A DNA stretch of 64,000 nucleotides from Sphingomonas aerolata (GCF_003046295.1 NZ_PZZN01000001.1:826812-890811); one strand, 5' to 3'. Shown: positions 37,620-46,471, counted from the stretch's first letter. A program made the numbers and translations. Notes: generated by a model from the letters alone, not told the origin.

Positions 37620-39197
37620 TTAGAAGTTGAGACCCATCGCGGTCTTAACCCCCGGCAGCGCGCGCACCTTGGTCAGCAGCTCCGGCGTCACCGCCTCATC
37701 GACCGACAGCAGCAGCACGGCCTCGCCGCCCGCCTGGCGGCGGCCGAGATGGAAGGTGCCGATATTGACCCCTGCCTCGCCCAGCGCCGTCCCGAGACGG
37801 CCGATGAACCCCGGCGCATCCTCGTTGACGACATAGAGCATCGGCCCCGCCAGATCCGCCTCGATCTTGATGCCGAGCAGCTCGACCAGACGCGGCGCCG
37901 AATCGCCGAACAGCGTGCCCGCGACCGAGCGCTCGCCATCCTCGGTCCTGACCGAGACGCGCAGCAGCGTGTGGTAATCCGCCTCGCGCTCGGTCCGCAC
38001 CTCACGCACCTCGAGCCCGCGTTCGCGCGCCAGCACGGGCGCATTGACCATGTTGACGGTGGCGGTCTGCGTCTGGAGATAGCCCGCCAGCACCGCGCTG
38101 GTGATCGGCTTGGGGTTCAGCTCGGCCGCCGCGCCCTCGGTGTGCACCGAGATACGCGTCACCGCGCCATGCGTCAGCTGCCCGACCAGCGCGCCGAGCT
38201 TTTCCGCCAGCGCCATGTACGGCTTCAGCTTCGGCGCTTCCTCCGCCGACAGCGACGGCATGTTGAGCGCGTTGGTGACGCCGCCCGACATCAGGAAATC
38301 GGCCATCTGCTCGGCGACCTGGATCGCGACATTGACCTGCGCCTCGGTCGTCGACGCGCCAAGATGCGGCGTGCTGATGAAGTTCGGCGTGTTGAACAGC
38401 GGCGACGCCTTGGCGGGCTCCTCGACGAACACGTCGAGCGCGGCGCCGCCGACCTGGCCCGAATCGAGCGCCGCCTTCAGCGCAACCTCGTCGATCAGGC
38501 CACCGCGCGCGCAGTTGATGATCCGCACGCCCTTCTTGGTCTTGGCGAGCGCCTCGGCCGAGAGGATGTTGCGCGTCTGATCGGTCAGCGGCGTGTGCAG
38601 CGTGATGAAATCGGCACGTGCGAGCAGCTCGTCGAGCGTGACCTTCTCGACGCCGATCTCGATCGCGCGCTCGGGCGTCAGGAACGGATCGAATGCGACG
38701 ACCTTCATCTTGAGCCCGCGCGCACGGTCGGCGACGATCGAGCCGATATTGCCCGCGCCGATCAGGCCGAGCGTCTTCGACGTCAGCTCGACACCCATGA
38801 AGCGGTTCTTCTCCCACTTGCCCGCCTGGGTCGAGGCGTCGGCCTCGGGCAGCTGGCGGGCGAGCGCGAACATCAGCGCGATCGCATGCTCGGCGGTGGT
38901 GATCGAGTTGCCGAACGGCGTGTTCATCACGACCACGCCCTTCGCCGAGGCGGCGGGGATGTCGACATTATCGACGCCGATGCCCGCGCGGCCGACGACC
39001 TTGAGGTTGGTCGCGTGCTCGAGGATCTCCTTGGTGACCTTGGTCGAGCTGCGGATCGCGAGACCGTCATACTCGCCGATCATCGCCATCAGTTCGGCGG
39101 GCGTCTTGCCGGTGATCTCGTCGACCTCGACGCCGCGCTCGCGGAAGATCTGGGCGGCGCGGGGATCCATTTTGTCGGAAATGAGGACTTTTGGCAT
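37620..39197 (-). CDS. serA: D-3-phosphoglycerate dehydrogenase
   Basis: First step of serine synthesis from 3-phosphoglycerate, NAD-linked. The 525 residues are of the long type: catalytic and NAD domains (LGLIGAGNIGSIVADRARG about 143-161; NCARGGLIDE with catalytic Arg; ISTPHLGAST with catalytic His), an intervening ASB-type domain (about 320-450), and a C-terminal ACT domain (VVNEDAPGFIGRLGTALGEA) for feedback sensing. ATG with AGGAG 7 bases upstream. An in-frame extension through the upstream repeat was rejected. Confidence 0.96.
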   Translation of the reverse strand: MPKVLISDKMDPRAAQIFRERGVEVDEITGKTPAELMAMIGEYDGLAIRSSTKVTKEILEHATNLKVVGRAGIGVDNVDIPAASAKGVVVMNTPFGNSITTAEHAIALMFALARQLPEADASTQAGKWEKNRFMGVELTSKTLGLIGAGNIGSIVADRARGLKMKVVAFDPFLTPERAIEIGVEKVTLDELLARADFITLHTPLTDQTRNILSAEALAKTKKGVRIINCARGGLIDEVALKAALDSGQVGGAALDVFVEEPAKASPLFNTPNFISTPHLGASTTEAQVNVAIQVAEQMADFLMSGGVTNALNMPSLSAEEAPKLKPYMALAEKLGALVGQLTHGAVTRISVHTEGAAAELNPKPITSAVLAGYLQTQTATVNMVNAPVLARERGLEVREVRTEREADYHTLLRVSVRTEDGERSVAGTLFGDSAPRLVELLGIKIEADLAGPMLYVVNEDAPGFIGRLGTALGEAGVNIGTFHLGRRQAGGEAVLLLSVDEAVTPELLTKVRALPGVKTAMGLNF

Positions 39198-39268
39198 GGG
39201 ATTGCTCCTGGGAATGTCGGGGGAACGGAGGTGCGCGCTCGGTTTTGAAAGTCCGTCCTCACCCTGTC

Positions 39269-39363
39269 CCGTCACCCCGGCGGACGCCGGGGCCCATGGT
39301 TGCGGTCCGCTTAGTGAGCGGATGCTCCGTGTCCATGGGTCCCGGCGTTCGCCGGGATGACGG
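39269..39363. repeat. REP-like inverted-repeat pair between serC and serA
   Basis: Arms 39269-39299 and 39333-39363 are reverse complements at 28 of 31 positions, with an inner small stem (TCCGC/GCGGA) in the 33-base loop. It lies inside the probable serC-serA transcript and may tune or partly stop it. Confidence 0.85.
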
Positions 39364-39400
39364 AAAAGGGCGGTGGGAAAAAGGGCGGCAGTAGCGAGTT

Positions 39401-40555
39401 TTAGGCAGCCTTGGCGGTCGCGTAGGCCCAGTCGAGCCAGGGCCCGAGCGCCACAATATCGGCGGTGTCGACGGTCGCGCCGCACCAGATGCGGAGGCCC
39501 GGCGGTGCGTCGCGGTAGCCCGCGACGTCATACGCAGCACCGGCCTTTTCGAGCGCCGACGCCATCGCCTTGATCATCGCCTCGTCCGCACCCTCGACCG
39601 TCAGGCAGACGCTGGTGCGCGACCGCGTCGCCGGATCGGCGGCAAGATGGCCAAGCCAGTCGCGCTCCGCCACGATCGTGTCCAGAGCCGCGGCATTCGC
39701 GTCGGACCGCGCGATCAGCCCGTCCTCACCCAGCGACTTCGCCCATTCGAGGCTGAAGATCGCGTCCTCGACCGCCAGCATCGACGGCGTGTTGATCGTC
39801 TCGCCCTTGAACACGCCCTCGGCGAGCTTGCCCTTGGAGACGAGGCGGAACACCTTCGGCAACGGCCAGGCGGGGGTGTAGCTCTCGAGCCGCTCGACCG
39901 CGCGCGGGCCGAGGATCAGCACGCCGTGTGCGCCCTCGCCGCCGAGCACTTTCTGCCATGAGAAGGTCGCGACATCGATCTTGGTCCAGTCGATGTCATA
40001 GGCGAACACGCCCGACGTCGCATCGGCGAACGACAGGCCTTCGCGGTCGTCGGGGATCCAGTCCGCGTTCGGCACGCGCACACCGCTGGTGGTGCCGTTC
40101 CAGGTGAACAGCACGTCGTTCGACCAGTCGACCGAGTCCAGATCGGGCAGCTGGCCGTAATCGGCGCGCACCACGGTCGGGTCGATCTTGAGCTGCTTGA
40201 CCGCATCGGTCACCCAGCCCTCGCCGAAGCTTTCCCAGGCGAGCGCGGTGACGGGCTTGGCGCCCAGCATCGTCCACATCGCCATCTCGTACGCGCCGGT
40301 GTCGGAGCCGGGGACGATGCCGATGCGGTGCGTATCGGGAAGCTTCAGCAGTTCGCGCATCAGGTCGATGCTGTACTGGAGGCGGGTCTTGCCAATCTTC
40401 GAGCGATGCGAGCGGCCGAGCGAATCGGTGGCGAGCTTGTCCGCGGACCAGCCCGGAGGCTTCGCGCAGGGACCGCTGGAGAAAAAGGGGCGTGCCGGCT
40501 TGGTTGCAGGCAGCACAGGCGCACCTGTGGCGGTGGCGTAGGTCGTATCAGTCAT
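39401..40555 (-). CDS. serC: Phosphoserine aminotransferase
   Basis: PLP enzyme converting 3-phosphohydroxypyruvate to phosphoserine. The 384 residues match the alphaproteobacterial long form: PARPFFSSGPCAKPPGWSAD at the N-terminus, HRIGIVPGSDTGAYEMAMWT, VLFTWNGTTSGVRVPN, and the PLP Lys in DVATFSWQKVLGGEGAHGVL (about 200). ATG at MTDTTYATATG with GAGGAG 7 bases upstream; a longer frame upstream is non-family. First gene of the serine part of the operon. Confidence 0.94.
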   Translation of the reverse strand: MTDTTYATATGAPVLPATKPARPFFSSGPCAKPPGWSADKLATDSLGRSHRSKIGKTRLQYSIDLMRELLKLPDTHRIGIVPGSDTGAYEMAMWTMLGAKPVTALAWESFGEGWVTDAVKQLKIDPTVVRADYGQLPDLDSVDWSNDVLFTWNGTTSGVRVPNADWIPDDREGLSFADATSGVFAYDIDWTKIDVATFSWQKVLGGEGAHGVLILGPRAVERLESYTPAWPLPKVFRLVSKGKLAEGVFKGETINTPSMLAVEDAIFSLEWAKSLGEDGLIARSDANAAALDTIVAERDWLGHLAADPATRSRTSVCLTVEGADEAMIKAMASALEKAGAAYDVAGYRDAPPGLRIWCGATVDTADIVALGPWLDWAYATAKAA

Positions 40556-40638
40556 GTATCTCTCCTCACAGAGAGCACGCGCGGCGTTGGGACCGCGTGG
40601 CCCGTCGCCGGCCCTAACGACGTGGCGCGGCGAGTCAA
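40556..40638 (-). promoter_or_regulatory. serC promoter and leader with a hairpin over the ribosome-binding site
   Basis: On the minus strand TTGACT (40638-40633) is a good -35; the matching -10 is poor. The leader just before the ATG contains CTCTC-TGTGAG-GAGAG, a small hairpin that buries the GAGGAG ribosome-binding site. A conserved serC leader RNA is known upstream of serC in alphaproteobacteria; whether this is one needs a covariance comparison. Confidence 0.35.
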
Positions 40639-40742
40639 CCATGTCCGCGCATGCGCTCCCGTTACGCTGCCCACGCCTCGACTCGCCGCAACGCCGCCCC
40701 GCGACGCGTGACAAGCCGGTGCCACGCGGGGATGATGGCCCC

Positions 40743-41408
40743 ATGTACCGCGTCCTTTACCCTGTCCTGCTCGCGCTCGCGCCCATTCTCGCGCTCGCCG
40801 CCTGCGGCCGCGCCGATCGCCCCGCCGCGCCGCAACAGACCCGCCCCAACCTCTCGGTTCCGAGCAATCGCGAGACCGCGCAATGCCTCGCCGACCTGCG
40901 CCAGCTCCACGTCTCGTTCCAGCTCCTGCCCGACCGCGAAACCGGCCCCGGCTGCGGTCTCGCAGGCACGGTCAAGCTGGTCGATATCGGCGTGCCCGTC
41001 GCCAACCTCACCGCGGTCCGCTGCGGCGCGGCGCGCGCGCTGATCGGCTGGACGCGCAACGCGGTCGCCCCCGCCGCCTATCAGATGCTCGGCAGCGAAC
41101 TCGCGCGGATCGACAGCATGGGCAGCTATGCATGCCGCAACGTGGTCGGTTCGGCTCGCAACGCGAGCCGCCGCTCGGGCCATGCGGTCGCCAACGCGGT
41201 CGATATCGGCGGGTTCGTGCTGAAGGACGGACGACGGATCAGCATCCTGAACGACTGGTCGTCGCCCGACCCGCAGGTTCGCCAATTCCTCCAGACGATC
41301 CGCGCCTCGGCCTGCAAGCGGTTCGGGACGGTGCTCAGCCCCGATTATAACGCCGCGCACCGCAATCACCTCCATCTCGAGGACGATCGCGCGAATTTCT
41401 GCCGCTAG
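40743..41408 (+). CDS. Extensin-like family lipoprotein (probable peptidoglycan-associated)
   Basis: A 221-residue secreted protein. The N-terminus MYRVLYPVLLALAPILALAAC is a lipoprotein signal with lipobox LAAC. The extensin-like C-terminal domain has CRNVVGSARNASRRSGHAVA, NAVDIGGFVLKDGRRI, and HRNHLHLED. Its Ser-Gly-His, Asp and His-x-His positions resemble D-Ala-D-Ala peptidase (M15)-type zinc sites, so cell-wall hydrolysis is plausible but not shown. The ATG is used because it begins the signal peptide. Divergent from serC. Confidence 0.85.
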   Translation: MYRVLYPVLLALAPILALAACGRADRPAAPQQTRPNLSVPSNRETAQCLADLRQLHVSFQLLPDRETGPGCGLAGTVKLVDIGVPVANLTAVRCGAARALIGWTRNAVAPAAYQMLGSELARIDSMGSYACRNVVGSARNASRRSGHAVANAVDIGGFVLKDGRRISILNDWSSPDPQVRQFLQTIRASACKRFGTVLSPDYNAAHRNHLHLEDDRANFCR

Positions 41409-41454
41409 TACACCGGTCTAGCCCTGCGCACGGCTTTCGACTAAATCCGCCGAA

Positions 41455-42339
41455 ATGACAGATACCCGCATTCCCTCACGCGTTTTCGCGAACGCCAGCC
41501 AGGACGCTGAAACCGCCCGCGAGATCGTTTCCACGCCGCAGACCCAGCATCCGCATTACCGGCTCGCCTTCCAGGACATGGACTTCCTGCTCCGCGAAGA
41601 TCTCCGCCCGGTGCGGTTCCAGCTCGAGCTGCTCAAGACCGAACTGGTGCTCGAGGAAGCGAAGATCGCCTCGACCTTCGTCTTCTACGGCTCGGCGCGC
41701 ATCCCCGAGCCCGCCAAGGCACAGGCGCTGCTCGAACTCGCCAGCGACGAAAAGTCGAAGAAGATCGCCGAGCGGCTGGTCGAGAAGTCGAAATATTACG
41801 ACGTCGCGCGCGAGCTCGCCGCCAAGGTCAGCGTCCTGCCCCGCGACGAGCGCGGCTGGCGTCAGTTCGTGGTGTGTTCGGGCGGCGGTCCGTCGATCAT
41901 GGAAGCGGCGAACCGCGGTGCGACCGATGTCGGGGCCGAGTCGATCGGGCTGAACATCGTCCTGCCGCATGAGCAGGCCCCCAACCCGTACGTTACCCCG
42001 TCGCTGTCGGTGCAGTTCCACTATTTCGCGCTCCGGAAAATGCACTTCCTGCTGCACGCCCGCGCGCTCGCCGCATTCCCGGGCGGGTTCGGCACGTTCG
42101 ACGAGCTGTTCGAACTGCTGACGCTGATCCAGACGGGCAAGATCCAGCCGATCCCCGTGCTGCTGTTCGGTCGCCAGTTCTGGGAGCGCGTGGTGAACTT
42201 CGACGCGCTGGTCGAGGAAGGCGTGGTCAGCGAAAAGGACCTGTCGATCTTCCGCTATGTCGAGACTGCCGACGAAGCCTGGGCCGCGGTCCAGTCCTTC
42301 TACCGCGAGCGTGCCGCGGCCGAAGCCGCAGAAGCCTGA
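41455..42339 (+). CDS. LOG family / TIGR00730 Rossmann-fold protein
   Basis: A 294-residue protein with the LOG (lysine-decarboxylase-like) signature, related to phosphoribohydrolases that split nucleoside 5'-monophosphates. Key sites are GSARIPEP (about 83), VCSGGGPSIMEAANRGA (about 140-156) and FPGGFGTFDELFELLTLIQT (about 203-222), the PGGxGTxxE motif. The longer N-terminal helical part fits the larger bacterial subfamily rather than plant-like LOG. Substrate unproven. It converges on the cytochrome c gene across a repeat element. Confidence 0.87.
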   Translation: MTDTRIPSRVFANASQDAETAREIVSTPQTQHPHYRLAFQDMDFLLREDLRPVRFQLELLKTELVLEEAKIASTFVFYGSARIPEPAKAQALLELASDEKSKKIAERLVEKSKYYDVARELAAKVSVLPRDERGWRQFVVCSGGGPSIMEAANRGATDVGAESIGLNIVLPHEQAPNPYVTPSLSVQFHYFALRKMHFLLHARALAAFPGGFGTFDELFELLTLIQTGKIQPIPVLLFGRQFWERVVNFDALVEEGVVSEKDLSIFRYVETADEAWAAVQSFYRERAAAEAAEA

Positions 42340-42348
42340 TCTTCTGCC

Positions 42349-42436
42349 CCCTCTCCCCTCGGGGGAGAGGGCCGGGGTGAGGGGCTGCCAAACAGCGCAC
42401 ACCCCGCAACAGCCCCTCTCCTCACCGAGGAGAGGG
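42349..42436. repeat. Two hairpins of the DUF559-element family, no gene inside
   Basis: Hairpin 42349-42371 (CCCTCTCCCC-TCG-GGGGAGAGGG) matches the outer hairpin of the DUF559 element. A second, 42414-42436 (CCCTCTCCTC-ACC-GAGGAGAGGG), faces it. The pair fills the convergent gap between the LOG and cytochrome genes and may end both transcripts. Confidence 0.88.
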
Positions 42437-42444
42437 AGCCGCAA

Positions 42445-43149
42445 TTACTGCTCCGTCCGCGCACCCTTGCGTGCAGCTTCCGGATCGACCGATGGCGCAC
42501 CCGACGCGGCCGTGCCGGTGTTCGCGATATCGGCGGTATCGCCGCCGTTCTCGACCGCAGCCTCGGCAGCGTTGGCGGTCGCAGGCTGATCTCCAGCAGC
42601 GGCGGGTTCTGCACCGGCGGCAGGCGCTGCCGGCAAGGGCAGGTTCGACCCCTGCTGGTTGAGATACAGGATCACGTTCGCGCGGTCCTCGGCACTGCCC
42701 AATCCCGCAAAGGTCATCTTGGTGCCCGGCGCGAACTTGCGCGGGCTGGTCAGCCACGCGTTCATCTTGTCGAAGTCCCACTTGCCGCCGACGCCCTTCA
42801 GCGCGTCGGTAAAGGCATAGCCGCCCTTGCCCTGCGCGATCCCTTCGCCCAGCGTCGCATACAGGTTCGGACCGATCCCGTTCGCGCCGCCCTGGTTGAT
42901 CGTGTGGCACGCGGCGCACTTCTTGAAGACCTCGGCGCCCTTGGCGGCATCGGCCGTCGGCAGCAGCGACGCGATCGCCACCTCGGCAGCGCCACCGCCG
43001 GCACCCTCCTCGACGACGCCCTCGATCGCATAGCCCATCTTCTCGGGGCGCTCGCCGTGGAACAACATGCCCCCCACGATCGACAGCCCAAGCGCCGCAC
43101 CACAACCTGCGAGCACCCAGCCGGCGATCGTATTGGTCCTGTCGTCCAT
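42445..43149 (-). CDS. Membrane-anchored c-type cytochrome
   Basis: Class I cytochrome c of 234 residues. One N-terminal anchor (TIAGWVLAGCGAALGLSIVG, about 7-26), a linker, the haem-binding KCAACHTINQGGANGIGPNL (CxxCH near residue 80), and the Met ligand in TKMTFAGL. A ~70-residue Ala/Pro-rich, poorly conserved C-terminal tail follows. It resembles CycM-type electron carriers to terminal oxidases. ATG with AGGGGTGGG upstream; a TTG three codons earlier is ignored. A TTGCGG/TATGGC promoter stands upstream, divergent from pheA. Confidence 0.9.
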   Translation of the reverse strand: MDDRTNTIAGWVLAGCGAALGLSIVGGMLFHGERPEKMGYAIEGVVEEGAGGGAAEVAIASLLPTADAAKGAEVFKKCAACHTINQGGANGIGPNLYATLGEGIAQGKGGYAFTDALKGVGGKWDFDKMNAWLTSPRKFAPGTKMTFAGLGSAEDRANVILYLNQQGSNLPLPAAPAAGAEPAAAGDQPATANAAEAAVENGGDTADIANTGTAASGAPSVDPEAARKGARTEQ

Positions 43150-43181
43150 AAAGCGCACCCACCCCTATTTGATTTAGGACA

Positions 43182-43210
43182 GCCATAGAAAAGCCTGACC
43201 GACACCGCAA
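43182..43210 (-). promoter_or_regulatory. Candidate promoter of the cytochrome c gene
   Basis: Minus strand TTGCGG (43210-43205), 17 bases, TATGGC (43187-43182). The spacing and -10 type match the mnmA promoter in this window. The leader would be about 25 bases with a ribosome-binding site. Confidence 0.4.
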
Positions 43211-43287
43211 GCAAACGCTGCGCCCCGTCTTGCGCGGGCGCCGCGCGCCCTTGATTGCATCCGGCCCGCTGTCTACGCGCCGTGGCG

Positions 43288-44190
43288 ATGGAAAACTTCG
43301 CCGCCCCCGCCCGTCCGATCGTCGCGCAGATGACCCAAGCCGCGATGGCGGAGCCCGCGCGCGCGGTCGCGTTTCAGGGTGCGCCCGGCGCGAACAGCCA
43401 TGTCGCGGCGACCGAGGCGTTTCCGGACGGCCTGCCGCTGCCCTGTTTCGACTTCGCCGATGCGATCGACGCGGTGAAGGACGGCCGCGCCGACTGTGCG
43501 ATCATCCCGATCGAGAATTCGCTCCACGGTCGCGTCGCCGATATCCATTTCCTGCTGCCGGAATCGGGACTGGTAATCACCGGCGAGCATTTCCTGCCGA
43601 TCCGCCACGCGTTGATGGGGATCGGACCGCGCGACGCCATTCGCCAGGCGATGAGCCATCCGCAGGCGCTCGGCCAGTGTCGCCACTGGCTCAAGGCGCA
43701 CGGGATCGAGCCGGTCAGCTATCCCGATACCGCGGGCGCCGCGGCCAAGGTCGCCGAACTTGCCGACCCGACGATCTCCGCGCTCGCGCCGCCCGCCGCC
43801 GCCGCGCTGTACGGGCTCGATCTGCTTGCGACCGACATTGCCGATGCCGATCACAACACGACCCGCTTCGTCACGCTCGCGCGCGGCGGCAAGCCACCGG
43901 CGGCGCAGGACCCGGCGGGCGGCGACTGGATGACGACGCTGATCTTCGAGGTCCGCAATGTCCCCGCCGCGCTCTACAAGGCGATGGGCGGCTTCGCGAC
44001 CAACGGCGTCAACATGACCAAGCTGGAAAGCTATCAGCGCAACGGCAGCTTTGCCGCGACCGAATTCTACGCCGATGTGGTCGGCAAGCCAGGCGACGCC
44101 AATCTCGACCACGCGCTCGAGGAACTCGGCTTCCATTCGAAATGGCTCCGCGTGCTCGGCACCTACCGCCAGGCGCGCACACGCGGCTGA
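43288..44190 (+). CDS. pheA: Prephenate dehydratase
   Basis: Converts prephenate to phenylpyruvate for phenylalanine. Monofunctional, 300 residues, with no chorismate mutase domain. The catalytic part has AFQGAPGANSHVAATEAF, CAIIPIENSLHGRVADIHFL, and DHNTTRFVTLARGG with the Thr-Arg-Phe catalytic motif (about 187-200). A C-terminal ACT regulatory domain starts NVPAALYKAMGGFATNGVNM with LESY for Phe feedback. I choose ATG 43288 (MENFAAPAR); a GTG two codons upstream is possible. It meets nudC tail to tail with one base between. Confidence 0.94.
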   Translation: MENFAAPARPIVAQMTQAAMAEPARAVAFQGAPGANSHVAATEAFPDGLPLPCFDFADAIDAVKDGRADCAIIPIENSLHGRVADIHFLLPESGLVITGEHFLPIRHALMGIGPRDAIRQAMSHPQALGQCRHWLKAHGIEPVSYPDTAGAAAKVAELADPTISALAPPAAAALYGLDLLATDIADADHNTTRFVTLARGGKPPAAQDPAGGDWMTTLIFEVRNVPAALYKAMGGFATNGVNMTKLESYQRNGSFAATEFYADVVGKPGDANLDHALEELGFHSKWLRVLGTYRQARTRG

Positions 44191-44191
44191 G

Positions 44192-45097
44192 TCACCCCTT
44201 CGCCCAGACGGTCAGCAGGGTGTGCGCGATCGCATAGGGCGGCGGCGGCAGGAACGGCCCCTCCTCGCCGCGCAGCACCGCGCGCACCATCTCGCGCGGT
44301 ACCCACATCGCATCCTCCAGCTCGTTCACGTCGAGCGTGATCGCGTCGTCCACCGCCTCCGCGACGCACGCGATCATCAGCGACGAGGGAAAGGGCCAGG
44401 GCTGGCTCGCGACATAGCGCACCCGGCCGACGCGCACGCCCGATTCCTCGGCGATCTCGCGCGCGACCGCCTCCTCGATCGATTCGCCGGGCTCGAGAAA
44501 CCCCGCCAGCGCCGAATAGCGCCCCGGCGGCCAGCCCTTGCCGCGGCCGAGCAGCGCGCGCCCGTCATGCTCGGCGATCATGATGACGACGGGATCGACG
44601 CGCGGGAAATGCTCGGTCGCGCAATTGGGGCATTTGCGTGCCCAGCCCGCGCGGAACATCGCCGTCGCGGTCCCGCATTTCGCGCAGAAGCGGTGCCGGA
44701 CATGCCAGTCGAGCACGCTGCGCGCCGCGGCATAGGTCGCCGCCTCGCCCGGCGCGAGGCTGCCCAGCACCGCCATCAGCGCGGGCGAGCGCATCGCCGG
44801 GGCGTTGTCGACCCCCATGCCCGCCAGCAGCGCGGTGAAATGCGGCCGCCCGCTCTCGTCGAGCCCGAGCAGGATCGGTTCGGCATCGTCGGGCAGGTCG
44901 GCCATCGACGTCCAGGCCAGCCGCCCCTCATCGGTCACCCCCGGCAACAGACCGTCGAGCGCGAGCAGCCGCGCCCGCCAGTCGCCCTGCGCCGCCGCCA
45001 GCGCGTCCGCATCGTGGCGCAGTGCGTCGGCACGGTCGAGCATCCCGCCGGTAAAACCCGGTGCGACATCGGGCATGAGATCCGCGGTCAAGCTCAT
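44192..45097 (-). CDS. nudC: NAD(+) diphosphatase NudC (Nudix hydrolase)
   Basis: Hydrolyses NADH/NAD and can remove NAD caps from RNA. The 301 residues have a zinc site FCAKCG ... KCPNC (about 144-165), then the Nudix box GFLEPGESIEEAVAREIAEE (about 198-217) and the downstream SQPWPFPSSLM motif that defines NudC. The start ATG overlaps the stop of the serine-hydrolase gene (ATGA), so it is translationally coupled. Confidence 0.92.
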   Translation of the reverse strand: MSLTADLMPDVAPGFTGGMLDRADALRHDADALAAAQGDWRARLLALDGLLPGVTDEGRLAWTSMADLPDDAEPILLGLDESGRPHFTALLAGMGVDNAPAMRSPALMAVLGSLAPGEAATYAAARSVLDWHVRHRFCAKCGTATAMFRAGWARKCPNCATEHFPRVDPVVIMIAEHDGRALLGRGKGWPPGRYSALAGFLEPGESIEEAVAREIAEESGVRVGRVRYVASQPWPFPSSLMIACVAEAVDDAITLDVNELEDAMWVPREMVRAVLRGEEGPFLPPPPYAIAHTLLTVWAKG

Positions 45098-46461
45098 CGG
45101 CGCACGCCCCCCGCGGATCCGCGTCGCGCGACATCGGCGACCAGCGCGCCGACCACCTCTTTCCGCAGCGGCCATTTCTCGCCGGGGAAATAATTGACCA
45201 TCACCGTGCTCCGGACATGACGGACCGGGTCGACCCAGGCAAACGTCCCCGCCGCGCCGCCCCAGCCATAGGTGCCCTTCGACGCGCCGCCCGGCACGTC
45301 GGCCAGATAGACCGACCCACCCGCGCCGAACCCCATCGCGTTGCCGGCAGCCGCCGCACCGGTGCCGGTGCCGATCCCGCCGAACGACACCCCCTTGGGC
45401 ATCAGGTTCGACATGCCGAGCGCGACCGTCTCGGGCTTCATCACCCGCACCCCGCCCAGCGTCCCGCCATCCTGCAGCATGTGCAGGAACCGGTCATAAT
45501 CGCGCGCCGACATCACCAGCCCCGCGCCGCCATAGGGAAAGCTCGGCCGCTCGGCGAACACCGACGTCGCCGCGGGGTCGAGCGGGGTGCGGTTGTCGCC
45601 GACGAACGCATAGTTGGTCGCCAGCCGCTTCACTTGGTCCTGTGGCACCATGAAGAAGGTCGAAGTCATCTTGAGCGGCGCGAACATCCGCGTCTGCAGG
45701 AACCGCTCGAACGACATCCCGCTCGCCACTTCGATCACCCGGCCCATCACGTCGAGCCCGATCGAATAGCTCCATTTGGTGCCCGGCTCGGCGACCAGCG
45801 GCAGCGTCGCTGCGCGGTTCGCGAAGCCCTCGAGCGAGGTCGGGCGCACCTTGGCCATCTGCGTTTCCATCTGCGCATTGACCGACATCGGCAGCACGCC
45901 GCGCTGCTCATATTCCTTGAGCAGCGGGCCCTTCACATTGATGCTGTAGCCGAGCCCCGCAGTATGCGTCAGCAGCATGCGGATCGTGATCGGCGTCTTC
46001 GCGGGCCGCGTCGCCAGCGACGTGTCGGGGCTGGTCGCGACCGTCATCGTCTTGAACGCGGGGATGTATTTGCTCAGCGGATCGTCGAGGTTCAGCCGAC
46101 CGTCCTCGACCAGCATCATCGCCGCCATCCCGGTGATCGGCTTGGTCATCGAATAGACCCGCCACAGCGAATCGGCATCGGCGAACGGCCGCCCCGGCTC
46201 GTCGCCGATTTTGCCGCTCGCCAGGAACAGGGTCGGCCGGTCGCCCAGCCCGAACGCGCCGACGATACCGGGCATCTTGTTGTCGCGGACATAGCCGTCG
46301 AACAGCCGTTCGACGCTCGGCAAGATGGCGCGTGCGGGATCGCCCGCGCGTTCGGTGACGGCGATAGGGCCGGGGGCGGCCTGTCGCTGCGCCTGCCCCA
46401 GGGCGGCGGTCGCCGCCAGTGCGGCAATCACGCCGGTCGAAATCCAGTGTGCACGCGTCAT
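45094..46461 (-). CDS. Serine hydrolase, beta-lactamase/class C-like family, exported
   Basis: A 455-residue esterase/peptidase of the beta-lactamase superfamily. A Sec signal is near the start (WISTGVIAALAATAALGQAQ). The Ser-x-x-Lys motif SMTK (YSMTKPITGMAAMMLVEDGR in part, about 102) carries the nucleophile, the Tyr motif is WSYSIGLDVMG (about 228), and the third motif lies in the GTYGWGGAAGTFAWVDP region. The substrate is unknown; this family includes EstB-like esterases and rarely true beta-lactamases. ATG with GGAGG 5 bases upstream, 10 bases after mutY. Confidence 0.87.
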   Translation of the reverse strand: MTRAHWISTGVIAALAATAALGQAQRQAAPGPIAVTERAGDPARAILPSVERLFDGYVRDNKMPGIVGAFGLGDRPTLFLASGKIGDEPGRPFADADSLWRVYSMTKPITGMAAMMLVEDGRLNLDDPLSKYIPAFKTMTVATSPDTSLATRPAKTPITIRMLLTHTAGLGYSINVKGPLLKEYEQRGVLPMSVNAQMETQMAKVRPTSLEGFANRAATLPLVAEPGTKWSYSIGLDVMGRVIEVASGMSFERFLQTRMFAPLKMTSTFFMVPQDQVKRLATNYAFVGDNRTPLDPAATSVFAERPSFPYGGAGLVMSARDYDRFLHMLQDGGTLGGVRVMKPETVALGMSNLMPKGVSFGGIGTGTGAAAAGNAMGFGAGGSVYLADVPGGASKGTYGWGGAAGTFAWVDPVRHVRSTVMVNYFPGEKWPLRKEVVGALVADVARRGSAGGVRR

Positions 46462-46471
46462 GCAGGCCTCC

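Noticed and set aside
34992..39248. 1418-codon open frame on the plus strand
   Set aside because: Antisense to purA, hisZ and serA; rich in Arg, His and Asp, as GC-rich antisense frames are, with no domain motifs.
39198..39485. Longer serA start through the upstream repeat
   Set aside because: Would translate the REP-like pair and part of serC; ATG 39197 has a good ribosome-binding site and the family N-terminus.
45094..46461. Beta-lactamase resistance gene
   Set aside because: Serine-hydrolase motifs are of the broad esterase/class C-like group and it is coupled to nudC and mutY; nothing indicates a true beta-lactamase.
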